Shown here piece after piece: positions 10,000 through 19,872 of a stretch of 64,000 bases of DNA. Source of the DNA: Stenocarpella maydis (taxonomy: Eukaryota > Ascomycota > Sordariomycetes > Diaporthales > Diaporthaceae); contig NQMI01000070.1 of assembly GCA_002270565.1 (NCBI GenBank), forward strand, positions 118,883 through 182,882. Direction: 5' to 3'. The position numbers and the translations under genes are program-made. The stretch's first letter is position 1. Every line of letters begins with the position of its first letter. The notes beneath the pieces are model-generated. The model saw only the letters and a list, made by a program, of their open reading frames with translations, was not told the DNA's origin and did not search any database.

Positions 10000-11396
10000 A
10001 GGCTATACTAATTTATTATAATTCTTTTATAATAGCGTTAGCCTATCTAGGGCCTTCTAATATAAACTTCTAGTCCCTATTCTTCTTTAGAGCCCTATAT
10101 TCTAATGTAAAGTATCCCATATTATTATAATTATAATACTTAATATTATTTTTATTTATAGGCTTCTTTTAGGTAGCATTAAGTTCCATAAGTCCTCTAT
10201 ATTATCCTCATTATATACTTAGCTTATAATACTTCCTACCTATATTAGGCTTATATTTATAACCCTTATATTTAGGCAGTTAAGGAGTATCTCCTCATTT
10301 TTCCTAGCATCTTATATAAAGCTAATTATTAATCTTAATAGCCAGCTTAATATATTATAAACAATTATTAGGCCTATCTTATTTAGCTAAATTATTCTTT
10401 ACCTCTTCTTTAAGTCCCTAATAAATTATAAAGATCTTAATATTATCTATATAATGAACATAAATATAGATCCTTCTAAACTCTATAGTATAGCTTAATA
10501 CTAAGCCCTTTTATTATAGTTTTAAGAGTTCCCATTTAGCTTATTATTTCTTATTAGGGTTCTAAAAGAGGGTTTTAAGAGTATCTTTATAATTCTTATA
10601 CTTACTAAAGATTTCCTAAGTTTCTTCCTTATAATCTTTAAAGTTTTTAGCATTTATATATCTGATGAATATGTGCTATAAAATAGCATTCAGTTCAGCG
10701 TGTGTTTCGGCAGGGTCGCAGTGTGGTGCCCTGAGGCGAATTCGGACAATTGACAGTGGTCTGGACAACTTTGTATTGAATTAAGTTGGGCTTCTGTAAG
10801 CCCTCCTTATATACCCTCCGACGTCGTCTCACCCCTGGGCACGCTGCGGTTGGCTCTGGTGCAAATTTGCAAATGCCGGAAAATTCGCCCTTCTAACACA
10901 CCATCTTTGGTTCCAAGCAGCCAGCCAACCATAGCCCTAGCAATGCCCAAATTAAGTACATATAAACTTCGGAAATCAAGCTATTCAATGCACTAGGTCA
11001 TATACTTTTTGGGTAAGAAATAAGGGTAATGCAGAGGTCTGAATTAAGGTGCAAATGCAGGCCAAAATAATCGACTCACGGCCACCAAACTCATCTTGCG
11101 TCACGCACGCACTGGGCGTACTTAGCGAAAATCGCCTGACTCGCAAGTCTAGGGTAACTCCTTGCTAGGAAGTCTAGGGTAACTCCTTACAACGAAGTCT
11201 AGGGTAACTCCTTGCACGGAGTACCAACGCCCTGCTGAGCGGTTCCGTTTAACAATATACTCTATAAGGTAGGGTGTAAATTATATTAGAGCCCCTTCCT
11301 TTAGGTAGGAGGCTATATATATAATCCTTTTTCCTTCTAGCTATTTATCTAGTTAGTAAAAGCACTAATAGGTCCTAACCTAGGTTAGGTAAGCTT
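10000..11396 (-). mobile_element. Second gypsy gag copy, inverted and interrupted
   Basis: On the minus strand this matches the Gag region at about 5160-5900. The zinc-knuckle remnant (NYNNMGYFTLEY) lies at about 10094-10140. Upstream Gag sequence continues across the inserted LTR, from 11396 down to 11255 and from 10660 down. The match includes AAAGGAAG...CACCCTACC against AAAGGAAG...AACCCTAC. It diverges from the plus-strand copy shortly after GACTAGAAGT. The match stops at the single N at 11397, so the rest may be lost in assembly. It is RIP-damaged and non-functional. Confidence 0.75.
10661..11254 (-). mobile_element. Solo LTR of the second family, full-length copy
   Basis: It is flanked by a perfect ATATA duplication (10656-10660 and 11255-11259) and is nearly identical to 2152-2595. 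Read on the minus strand it begins TGTTAAACGG, has a TATA box (GTATATAAGG, around 10810) and ends CATCAGA, so the 3' dinucleotide is GA rather than the usual CA. It carries three tandem 25-bp units starting AAGTCTAGGGTAACTCCTT at 11145, 11170 and 11195; the other copy has one. No internal region or second LTR is present. It interrupts the inverted gag copy, so it inserted later. Confidence 0.8.
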
Positions 11397-11397
11397 N

Positions 11398-11485
11398 CCG
11401 TGTTATAAGATACCTTAAATATGATAAAAAACTTAAACTTAATAATAGAATTAATTAAAGCTTAATAAAACATTAGTTTTATTAT

Positions 11486-11516
<31 letters not shown>

Positions 11517-12187
11517 AACTATAGTAGTTAATAGTTATAATATATAAATGAATATATTAATAAAGATAATATTAATATAAGGCATTAGAAAGTAGCTAGG
11601 ACTAGGAAGTAGCTACCCTGCTTTCCCATATAAAAACGTCCGTAAACACCCTGCTAAATTCCTTAAATTAGGTCTAAAATGATCTAAACTTTTAGGATTT
11701 AATTATAAGCATATAAATAAGTCATAGTATTTCTTTCTTAAATTTTAGAGGTTTTTCCATTAATTATTTAAGAAATTTAATTCTAAACACCTATAGTTTT
11801 ATTTTTCTAATATAGCTTATAAGATAAAACTTTGAAATTCATATAAACGAAATAGTAACTAAATTATATATAATTTAGGCTACTTAGAAATTCATATTCA
11901 TTTCAGGCTTAGTTTAAGTGTTTTGTTAGACTTAGTATAAATATTTTTAATATAAAAACTTAAAATCAGAGTTGAGATAAATAAAAGTATACAAATATAT
12001 AAATATACAAATATACAAATATACAAATATACAAATACACAAATATACAAATATACAAATATACAAATATACAAATATACAAATATACAAATATATAAAT
12101 ATACAAATATACAATATATAATATATATATATATATATATACATATATAAGGAAAAATACATATACAATATATAATATATAATATAC
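11398..12187. repeat. AT-rich DNA with an AAATATAC tandem array
   Basis: Mostly featureless AT-rich sequence. From about 11984 to 12120 an approx. 8-bp unit (ACAAATAT) repeats in tandem, followed by an AT dinucleotide run to about 12141. The tyrosine/isoleucine-rich frames here are artefacts of this simple repeat. An inverted AT hairpin lies at about 11472-11520. Confidence 0.7.
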
Positions 12188-13728
12188 TGTCACAACTCTG
12201 AATATACTATAATATCCGTATAGCTCATTCTGGAAATAGCCCTCTCTCTCCTCCTTAAAGACCTATTTAGTATGCTACTACTTTCCTCTCTTTATAGGGT
12301 AATTTCTATCTCTCTCTTTTCAGAAGGCCCCCTTTAAGAAGCAGTTTATATATATAGCAATATTACTATCTATATCTCCCGCTAGGTAGCCTAACTGCCC
12401 TTAGTTGCTTAAGGCGGAACCTAATTGGGCTAATATAAGGATTGTACCTAATACTATATAAGATGTCTATTTATTATTATGGAGTTTCTAGTATAGCACT
12501 TCAAATTCCCTGGTTTGCTTAAACTTCTAGGTAATTTATTAGATAGCTGCTATATACTCCTTAAACTTTATTAGTAGTATAATAGTAATTAGTTTATTCT
12601 TTAGGGCGTTAGATATACCCTAATATAGTTATATTACTTAAGACTTATTATCCCAAGTATACTCCCCTACTCTTATAAGAGTACTCTTAAAGTTTATAAT
12701 AAACTTTCTAAAAGGCTAGCTATCTTTTTACCTAAGCCTTATAAGGTTATACTGCTCTCTTTCTTTATAAATAATTAAGGAGAAAGTATAATCTATATAG
12801 GTAATTAATTTCTGAAGATTAAAATCTCTATTAATTCTCTTATTTTCCTAAAAATATATATCTTAAACCTAGCTTTAGTACTTAGGCACTAATATATCCT
12901 ATACTAGGCCTCCTAATTATTACTAATATAGCCTGCTAGCCTATCTACTTATAGTTTTAAGATTAGAGAGGCTTAAAAATTAATATATTTATTTAGCTTT
13001 CTATTCTAAGCTAGCTAGGCTACAACCTTATGCTAGGGCCCTATAGGGCCCTAGCTAAATATAATATTAGGGATAGATTAAAGCCTACTAGGGCTATAGG
13101 GGCTGGGGGTGCCTTTTATGCAAATGAGGCCGGTCTCTAGGGTGGTAGAGGTATCAATCACTAGGGTAGTATTGGGTTAAGGGTGTAGCTAGTATTGGGG
13201 CGCTAGCTGTAGTGCTGGTTGGGGGACTAACTCATGAGCAGCATTCTATATCTTCTATATGGTTTCCTATATCATCCCTATAGCTACCTGAGTAGCGTTC
13301 TAGGCCGCCTGCCTTATAATACCCTCTAAGATACCCTGGTTTTATAGTGCTATAAAGATAACTTGGCTAAACTCTAGGTGGTTAGTTATTATATGTATAA
13401 ACTCGTTTTCTGCTAGAATATAAATAGCTCTTGAAGGTCCTACCTTACTACTATCTTTAATATCTTACTAAGGTGTATTTTCTAATATTTTATTTAAAGT
13501 TCTAATTTACTAGAAAATTATAAAGGAACTATAGGAGATTAAACCTAATATAATAGGTATATATAAGCTAATGCTATATATTGACTATAGCTAAGCTAGG
13601 TTTGATAAGAAAAGAAAAAGTAGAAGGAAAATCTTGTAAGTCTGGAATCCGCGCTCTTATATACGGAATCCCCAGTGGGTCCGGAGGGAGCTGGACCGCG
13701 CTAACACCTAGGGTTCCATCATGTAACA
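12188..13728 (-). mobile_element. Degraded LTR element of a third family (LTR plus gag-like region)
   Basis: Read on the minus strand from 13728 it starts TGTTACATGATGG, then has a TATA box (CGTATATAAGAGCGCGG) as in a fungal LTR promoter, and then an AT-rich region with short Gag-like stretches. It ends AGTTGTGACA at 12188, so the 1.54-kb unit has TG...CA ends. No matching 5-bp flanks are seen (TATAC and AATTT). It could be a 5' LTR plus gag fragment, or a short non-autonomous element. The GC-richer LTR start suggests less RIP there. Confidence 0.5.
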
Positions 13729-14032
13729 AATTTCTTTATTTAGGCGTTAATTAATTATATTACTAAATTTAAGTTGTACATCATATTTAAGGTAGCGTAT
13801 AATAAGAATTTTGTAAAAGAAAATATAAAAACTAAGTTTAAAGGGGCTAGTACTTTTTTATAGAATTTAAATTTTATCATTTTTAAACTAGATAATCTTC
13901 TTATAAACTCTAAAATAATTACCCCTTATATTACTTTTAAAACCAGAATTATAAATACTTTTAATTACTTATTAGTCTATTTAGTAATTAAGTTTTATTA
14001 AAATTAAGATCTTTAATTATGAAGGTAGCTCC
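13729..14032. repeat. AT-rich sequence, nothing recognised
   Basis: RIP-like composition without open frames or terminal motifs. It ends in GCTCC, the left half of the target duplication of the next LTR. Confidence 0.4.
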
Positions 14033-14502
14033 TGTTATGAACCTGCACCTATTGGCTGATGACTACTGCAGAAGGCAACCCTTATAGGCTACAGGACCAT
14101 CCCTAAAAGGGCGCCCCGCCTGAGTTAGTAGTAAGCTACCCTTCTAGAGTTAGGGTTGAGAACCTATTGGATAAGGGTGGACCAATAGAACTATTAGGAG
14201 TCCTAATAATTATAGGGGTGGACTGATAAAGCCACTACCGGCCCAAATGGTTTATTATTAATGCTACTAAAGAGTTAGAACATATATATAGATATAGTTA
14301 TCCCCAAATACTAAATAGCTTTTATAAAATAAACTCTTTAGTTATTAATCTAAGTATTTAGTTTGCCTACTAGATAGCCTTATAGCTAGTGATCATTGTT
14401 AGTTAGAATGAATATTGCTTAATTACCACATTGCAACATATTCCGAATATAAAGTCTTGATCCCTTGGGCATTAGGTAACTCGGAACCCTCTGATTATTA
14501 TA
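14033..14502 (+). mobile_element. Gypsy-type solo LTR, copy D
   Basis: A 470-bp LTR of the same family as 4381-4823, starting TGTTATGAAC and ending GATTATTATA. A perfect 5-bp duplication, GCTCC (14028-14032 and 14503-14507), flanks it. With no internal sequence attached, it is a solo LTR left by recombination between two LTRs. Confidence 0.85.
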
Positions 14503-14507
14503 GCTCC

Positions 14508-15375
14508 CTTATATTAATTCTTAATATAGTTAACAAGTTTATAAAAGGTATATAAGTAATAATATATTAAATTACTCTTTTAAGTAAATAGGTTTATACT
14601 TTTAAGAAGGCTAATATTAGGCTTATAAATTACTAGAGAGTTAAAGGAAGTTATGTTAAGCTTAAAGAAGTACTTAATATTAAGGAATATCTAATAATAA
14701 TTAATAAAAATTAAAAAAGGAAGTAATTAGCTAGTGAAATAGCTAGTAATAATAAAGATTTAATTTATAGAAGACTAAATAAATAATAATATAATAAATA
14801 CAGTAAGATAAATATAATATAAAAACTTATAAGAAGAATATAAAAGAGTTTAATAAGCTAGAACATAAATAAATATTAATAAATCTAGTCTAATGAGTAC
14901 TAATTAATATATATATATATATATATTAGTAGTTTACAGTGGATTAATATTTTGATAATAAAATCAGCATTATTTAGTATAAAGTGCATTTTTCCTACTA
15001 AAAGTTACCCTCTGTAAACTAATATTATACCTACCCTAACTACTTTAAATTTATAAAATCAATTAGATTTAAATAATTAGGTATAGTTAGTACTAATTGG
15101 TGCTTACTTTTATTACTTACTTAGCCCTAGGCGGGTGCTAGAGTAGCCTAAAGTTAATGAATTTGCTAAAACCTGGCTACTTCCTGGTCCTGGCTAGTTT
15201 CTGTTACCTTATGTTATTATAATTTATATTTGAAAACTTATTTTATATTATATTATTTGTTTTTAAAAAAAATTCAAAATCGAAATTAGAAGAGAATATT
15301 TATATAGATAGTAAATTAGAGGTGTGTATATAATATAAAAATAGGAGGTTTCATCCAGTTGCCCCTCTAGCGCAA
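14508..15375 (-). repeat. Right arm of the long inverted repeat
   Basis: Reverse-complement partner of 1198-2021 plus 2903-3200. The outer end AGTTGCCCCTCTAGCGC (15359-15375) mirrors the left end. Unlike the left arm it is not split by an LTR, so it shows the pre-insertion sequence at the site of LTR copy A. AATAT follows immediately (15376-15380) and also lies just outside the left end (1190-1194), a possible but imperfectly placed target duplication. The GC content returns to genic levels within about 150 bases. Confidence 0.7.
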
Positions 15376-15544
15376 TATACCCAACCCTCAGTCCAAATTG
15401 GGGATGCGAACTTGGCCAGGGCGTAACCCTGCAATGACTGTCCCATACTACGCCAGCTGGATCGCATTGAAATTTCTCCTCAGATGCGCGAACTCAGCCT
15501 GACTATCCCTAAAACCTAGCCAGGCACGACGGCACTGACCAAGA

Positions 15545-16828
15545 ATGGCGGATTCGAACAAGAGAAAAGCTGGAAAGGACGCTGTAGGCGGTGCAGCTTT
15601 CAAAAAGAAGAAGGTGAGTGGTGGGACCAGACGGCGCACGACCCGCCTTGTCCGAGACTCGACACACATGTTGCTTCCATCTCTTGGCCTCGGCCACCCC
15701 ACCCCCTCCTTCACTTTAATCGGCCATACTGAACGTTTAACAGAAGGGCAACAATGGAAAATGGAAGGTCCCGAGGACAGATGCCTCAGACAGGCCCAAG
15801 GCCAATATGATCGAGCCCGGCGACATGGGCATCTGGGTGACCTGCCCCATGCATGTGAAGGGGAAGGCCGCCAGGGAGATGGAGCTTCTGTTTGATGAGG
15901 TTCGTAGGAATATGCGCCTCCAGGTACGGTGGGTCTTTGCTTACAGGTGCCGTAGTATGCCGACAAGATGTACGGGATCAAGGCCGGTGAGGGTCGTGAC
16001 GCCTCTGACGCCTCTGACGCCTCTGACGAAGACATCGAATCTGCCATCCAGAAGGAGCTCGGTGCCCTGAAACACAAGGAAAAGCGGGCATCTGATCATG
16101 TCTTCTCAGAGGTCCGAATCAAGGAGGAGTGCCTGCTTTTCATGAAATGCAAGCCTCCAATAGCGCCCGTCGAGTTTTCCAGACGCATATGCCAAGATGC
16201 CGCTGGGACTGGCCATGGAGGGCCCAAGGCCAGATATCTCAACAGGCTGACGCCTCTCACCGCAATTGCGAAGGCTTCTGAGAATGGTCTCGACGAGGCT
16301 GCGAGAAAGGCCCTGGCCGGCCACTTCAAGCTCAAGTCCGGTCCTGAGGAGGACGCAAAACCCGAAGCCGCAGACGCCCAACCGGATTTACCACATGACG
16401 ACTCCCGTGAGAAGGCGCAGGCAGCTACAGTAAGATCCTGAATCCATCCTGTGCGATACCTGGCTGATCATATTATCTGCAGTACGCTATCCGGCCATCC
16501 ATTCGCAGCCACAACACTATGAAGAGGGACAATGTGATCAAACGAATCGCCGACTTCATTGACCCAGTGCACAAAGTGAATCTTGGCTCCCCAGATAAGG
16601 TTATACTTGTGGATATCTACCAGGTATTCCCACGCGTTTGTCTATCGATGAGGAGGTGCTAATGAAGCCACGCAGACTGTCTGCGGTTTGAGTGTTGTCC
16701 CAGGCGACTGGGACAGCCTCAAGAGGTACAACCTGACAGAGCTCTACAAACTTTCAAGCGAGAGCAAAGGCGAGGCTATAGAGCCCATGGGGATGAGTGA
16801 TGGTATCGAGACACCTTCCAAAGCCTAG
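15545..16828 (+). CDS. TAN1: tRNA acetyltransferase TAN1 (THUMP domain)
   Basis: Five exons join in frame: 15545-15613, 15744-15899, 15956-16429, 16483-16623, 16676-16828 (330 residues, stop TAG). The 3' end of intron 1 could also be 3 bases later. TAN1 helps Kre33/NAT10 make N4-acetylcytidine at position 12 of tRNA-Ser and tRNA-Leu. Family landmarks are a lysine-rich start (FKKKK), GDMGIWVTC near residue 54, and the THUMP region from about residue 134 (LLFMKCKPPIAPVEF, then LNRLTPLT). It ends with YAIRPSIRSHNTMKRD, VILVDIYQ and CGLSVVPGDWDSLKRYNL. Yeast Tan1 is 289 residues; the excess is low-complexity, including a DAS triplet repeat near residue 86 and an acidic linker before the fourth exon. 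It lies 170 bases beyond the repeat island yet is undamaged. Confidence 0.92.
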
Positions 16829-17164
16829 GGCAGATGGGCTCCAGCGTCCAAAAGAACAACTGACATCATCTTCTGCGTTGCGTCCAGGCTTCACGCATAC
16901 CCGAGTCAAGTTCCAGTAACTATTGCACTAGTTTATTAAAAGAGGTGTACGCCGTGAACTATTCCTTAAGGTACCTATATTGAGACTTATCGGTTAGCCA
17001 CGAGGAATCACGTTGTGCTGTGACGAAACAATAGCTGGTGAGACTATTCTGCCGGCACAAATATCGCACGGGTCCGGCTTCCAAGTAGAACAATTAGTAA
17101 TTATTTCATGATGGTGTGCCCTTTGCAGCAGTGCTTGCCCAGTTACAGGTTGCTAGTTACACCC
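16829..17164. other. 3' flank of TAN1
   Basis: Ordinary GC content with no gene seen. It ends in CTAGTTACACCCATAGC where a second AT-rich block starts. Confidence 0.4.
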
Positions 17165-19190
17165 ATAGCAGCTCCTATTTAAACTATAGCCCTATAAGAC
17201 TCGTCTAGGCCTTTTTTCTTATTTTAAATACAAAGATCTTATAGGTATTTAAGTTAATATTTTAAAAATATTTTTTTAATTTTATTTTTATAATAACAAT
17301 TAAAATAGAGTATAGTTTACTGGTAAGTAGACTATATTTAAGTAAATTAATTTTATAATATTCAAACGTCTATACTCTAGCACCTACCTAGCTAAATAAT
17401 AATAAAACTTATACTAACAGTATTAATTATACTAATTATTTAATTATAATATCTGGTAATTTAGAGGTATTAATAAGGCTATATTATTATCTAAATAGGC
17501 CAATTTTAATAATTAAATGTAATTATATAAATAGTACTAACTTACCCTTAAAATCTTATTTTACTATAAACCATTAATATATACTTTATTACTAATTTGT
17601 ATTATTTAGGCTAAATTTACTATAATATAATTAAAATCTTATATAAATGTTTATATAGATAGGATTAATTAATATTAATTAAGCTGATTTATTATTATTT
17701 ACTAATCTGCTATAGCCTTCTAATATTTATATTAATAATAAAAAAAAACTTTTCTTTTTTTTTTATATTACTAAGATTCCTTAATTTAATTCCTTTAGCT
17801 ATATAGTTTTTTAATTTCTGTTTTTAAGTACTATTCTTTAAGTATAAACTTAATTCTTTAAAGAATAAGCTTATTAACTATTATTTATTACTTTTTATTA
17901 TAGTTACTAGTATTATAATAGATAAAGAAACTATATAAGGTATATAAAATATTTATATTGATAAGGTTATATATAAAGATATTAAAACTAATTAAAAAAT
18001 ATACCTATAAAAATATATTAGTTTAGTAAATAAAAAAAAAAAAGTTATCTAGATTTTTTAATGGAGTATTTTCTTAAATATAGCCTTTTTTATTACCTGA
18101 CCACTAATAAAGACCTTAAAAATTATTGCAGAACTGAACTGTCTAATGAATAAATAAGAAGTTAAAAAAAAATTATTAATGAAAAACTATATTTAATAAC
18201 TATAAAAACATAAATCTATAATACCTAAAAATAAAATGAATATAATATATATAAATAATATATCTTATTCTTTTTTACATATTAGTTAAACTTAATTAAT
18301 ATAGCTCTTTAGCTATTACAATAATATTAGTAATTTATTTCTTGTTTAAGTTTTATATATTTATTAAAGATTAAATTAATATTAGTTAATTAGTATATAT
18401 TTTTAAAAATAATATTTCATAAATATTAATATACTTAATATAATTTTTTTTCATTATAGTTAATAAATTCAATGAGTCATTTTTTCTCTATATTTATCTA
18501 TATATATTAATTCTTTTATAATAAAATTAATAAAAACTTAAAAGTATAAATCTTATTATTTTTATATATATATATTATAAAGAAGCTATGTTTATATTAA
18601 ATATAATTTAAATAAAACTAAATATAATTCTCTACAAGATATTTAATCTTATTTAAGCTATTATATTTTTTTTTTTTTTTTCTAAAAATTATATAGGTTA
18701 ATGTTATTTATTAAGATTTTTTTTTTTTTATTATTTTTTTATATTAGAAGTTATAAGATGAATTTTATGTCTTAATTAATAATGATCTATAAGTTTTATT
18801 TTTTAATTTAGTTAAGTTTATAAGTATTAATATAAATTTTTTATAACTTTTATATTTTATAAGTGTTATAATAAACTTCTTTAAACTAGCTTTTAATAAA
18901 AAAAAATTATAATCTTTATTAATTTCTAAAAATTAATATTAGAAAGAAGATAATATTAATTATATTATTATTTATATATTATATATATAGTTACTTATTT
19001 CTCTAAAAAAAATAATTAAATGTATTGTAAATTGTTATACTTAATAAAAGACTTATATAAATATAATATTTTAAAAAAAGCCCTACTTATACCTACCTAA
19101 TCTTTTAATTATAAAATTATTTAGAATAAGTAATTAAGTTACTATTTAGTGCTAATAAACTTTTATAGTTATTTAGCTTGGTGGGCTGGG
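17165..19190. mobile_element. 2-kb AT-rich relic of an unidentified transposon
   Basis: About 2 kb of extreme AT content with no open frame. The ends may be weakly inverted: TACACCCATAGC at 17157-17168 against TACACCCAGCCC reading inward from the right end (reverse complement of about 19179-19194). The size and a CACCCA-type end would suit a Tc1/pogo (Fot1-like) DNA transposon, but no transposase residue is recognisable, so this is only a suggestion. Abrupt GC borders on both sides argue for a discrete RIP-mutated insertion. Confidence 0.4.
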
Positions 19191-19872
19191 TGTAGAATGT
19201 ATTGCAAAATTGATTTACTTACTGATATGGTCCATTTACTGGTAAACCACGTTATAGCTTATCAGCATCAACATATTTAGCACCAATCACGACCCCGTTC
19301 TTTAAGCGCGGAACACGATCCATTCTCTACGAGAGCGAGGTCTCCAGGCTCTGGTCTCGCCTTTTTGTTCATAAACCATCCTCTCCAAGCAGGCCCATGT
19401 GCCCAAAAGAAGCTATATTTCACGTAAGTCATATCTTGCTTCACGCTCGCCGATTTAAGTATGGCCTTGGCCGTTCCAAAGGAGGTATCTGTCGTGGTCT
19501 GAGAGAATTATGGCTGGCGGCACCCAATACAGGCATGTCTGTGCTTTCTGTCTCGACAGTTTTGTGATAGTATGTGACCTGCTGTTCCTGCTGGGGCAAT
19601 GCCGAGGGATGATTGTGCTTGAACTTACCGCAGGTAATTGGGGTCTCTCTCCCCACAAACCACAATCAGTTCGCTCCTGCAAATCGAACTACTCAGATTA
19701 CGAACAGACATATATATCTCCTTCAATGGCCCTGCAGACAGCCACTAGCTATGACTGCCCCCTTCCTCCCGTCATCCCGAGGGAGCCGGATACCCATGCC
19801 AGCAAGTATCGTCCCGACAGGTCAACCATGCCAGCTGGCCCTTGAAGCTCTCGAGGGGGGATCTTCGCAGGG
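19191..19872. other. Intergenic, nothing recognised
   Basis: Frames on both strands are short and overlap without coding character. It lies between the AT-rich relic and the 3' end of the damaged ECD-like gene. Confidence 0.35.

Noticed and set aside
11984..12120. CRISPR-like array
   Set aside because: A simple 8-bp tandem repeat without spacers, in a eukaryotic genome.
11947..12193. Tyr/Ile-rich ORFs
   Set aside because: Translations of the ACAAATAT tandem array and AT run; not genes.
15385..15460. tRNA-like A-box (TGGCGTAGTATGGG) and B-box (GTTCGCATCC) on the minus strand
   Set aside because: The T stem does not pair, the acceptor pairs over only about five bases, and the anticodon loop would be the wrong size. 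At best a decayed tRNA or SINE fragment.
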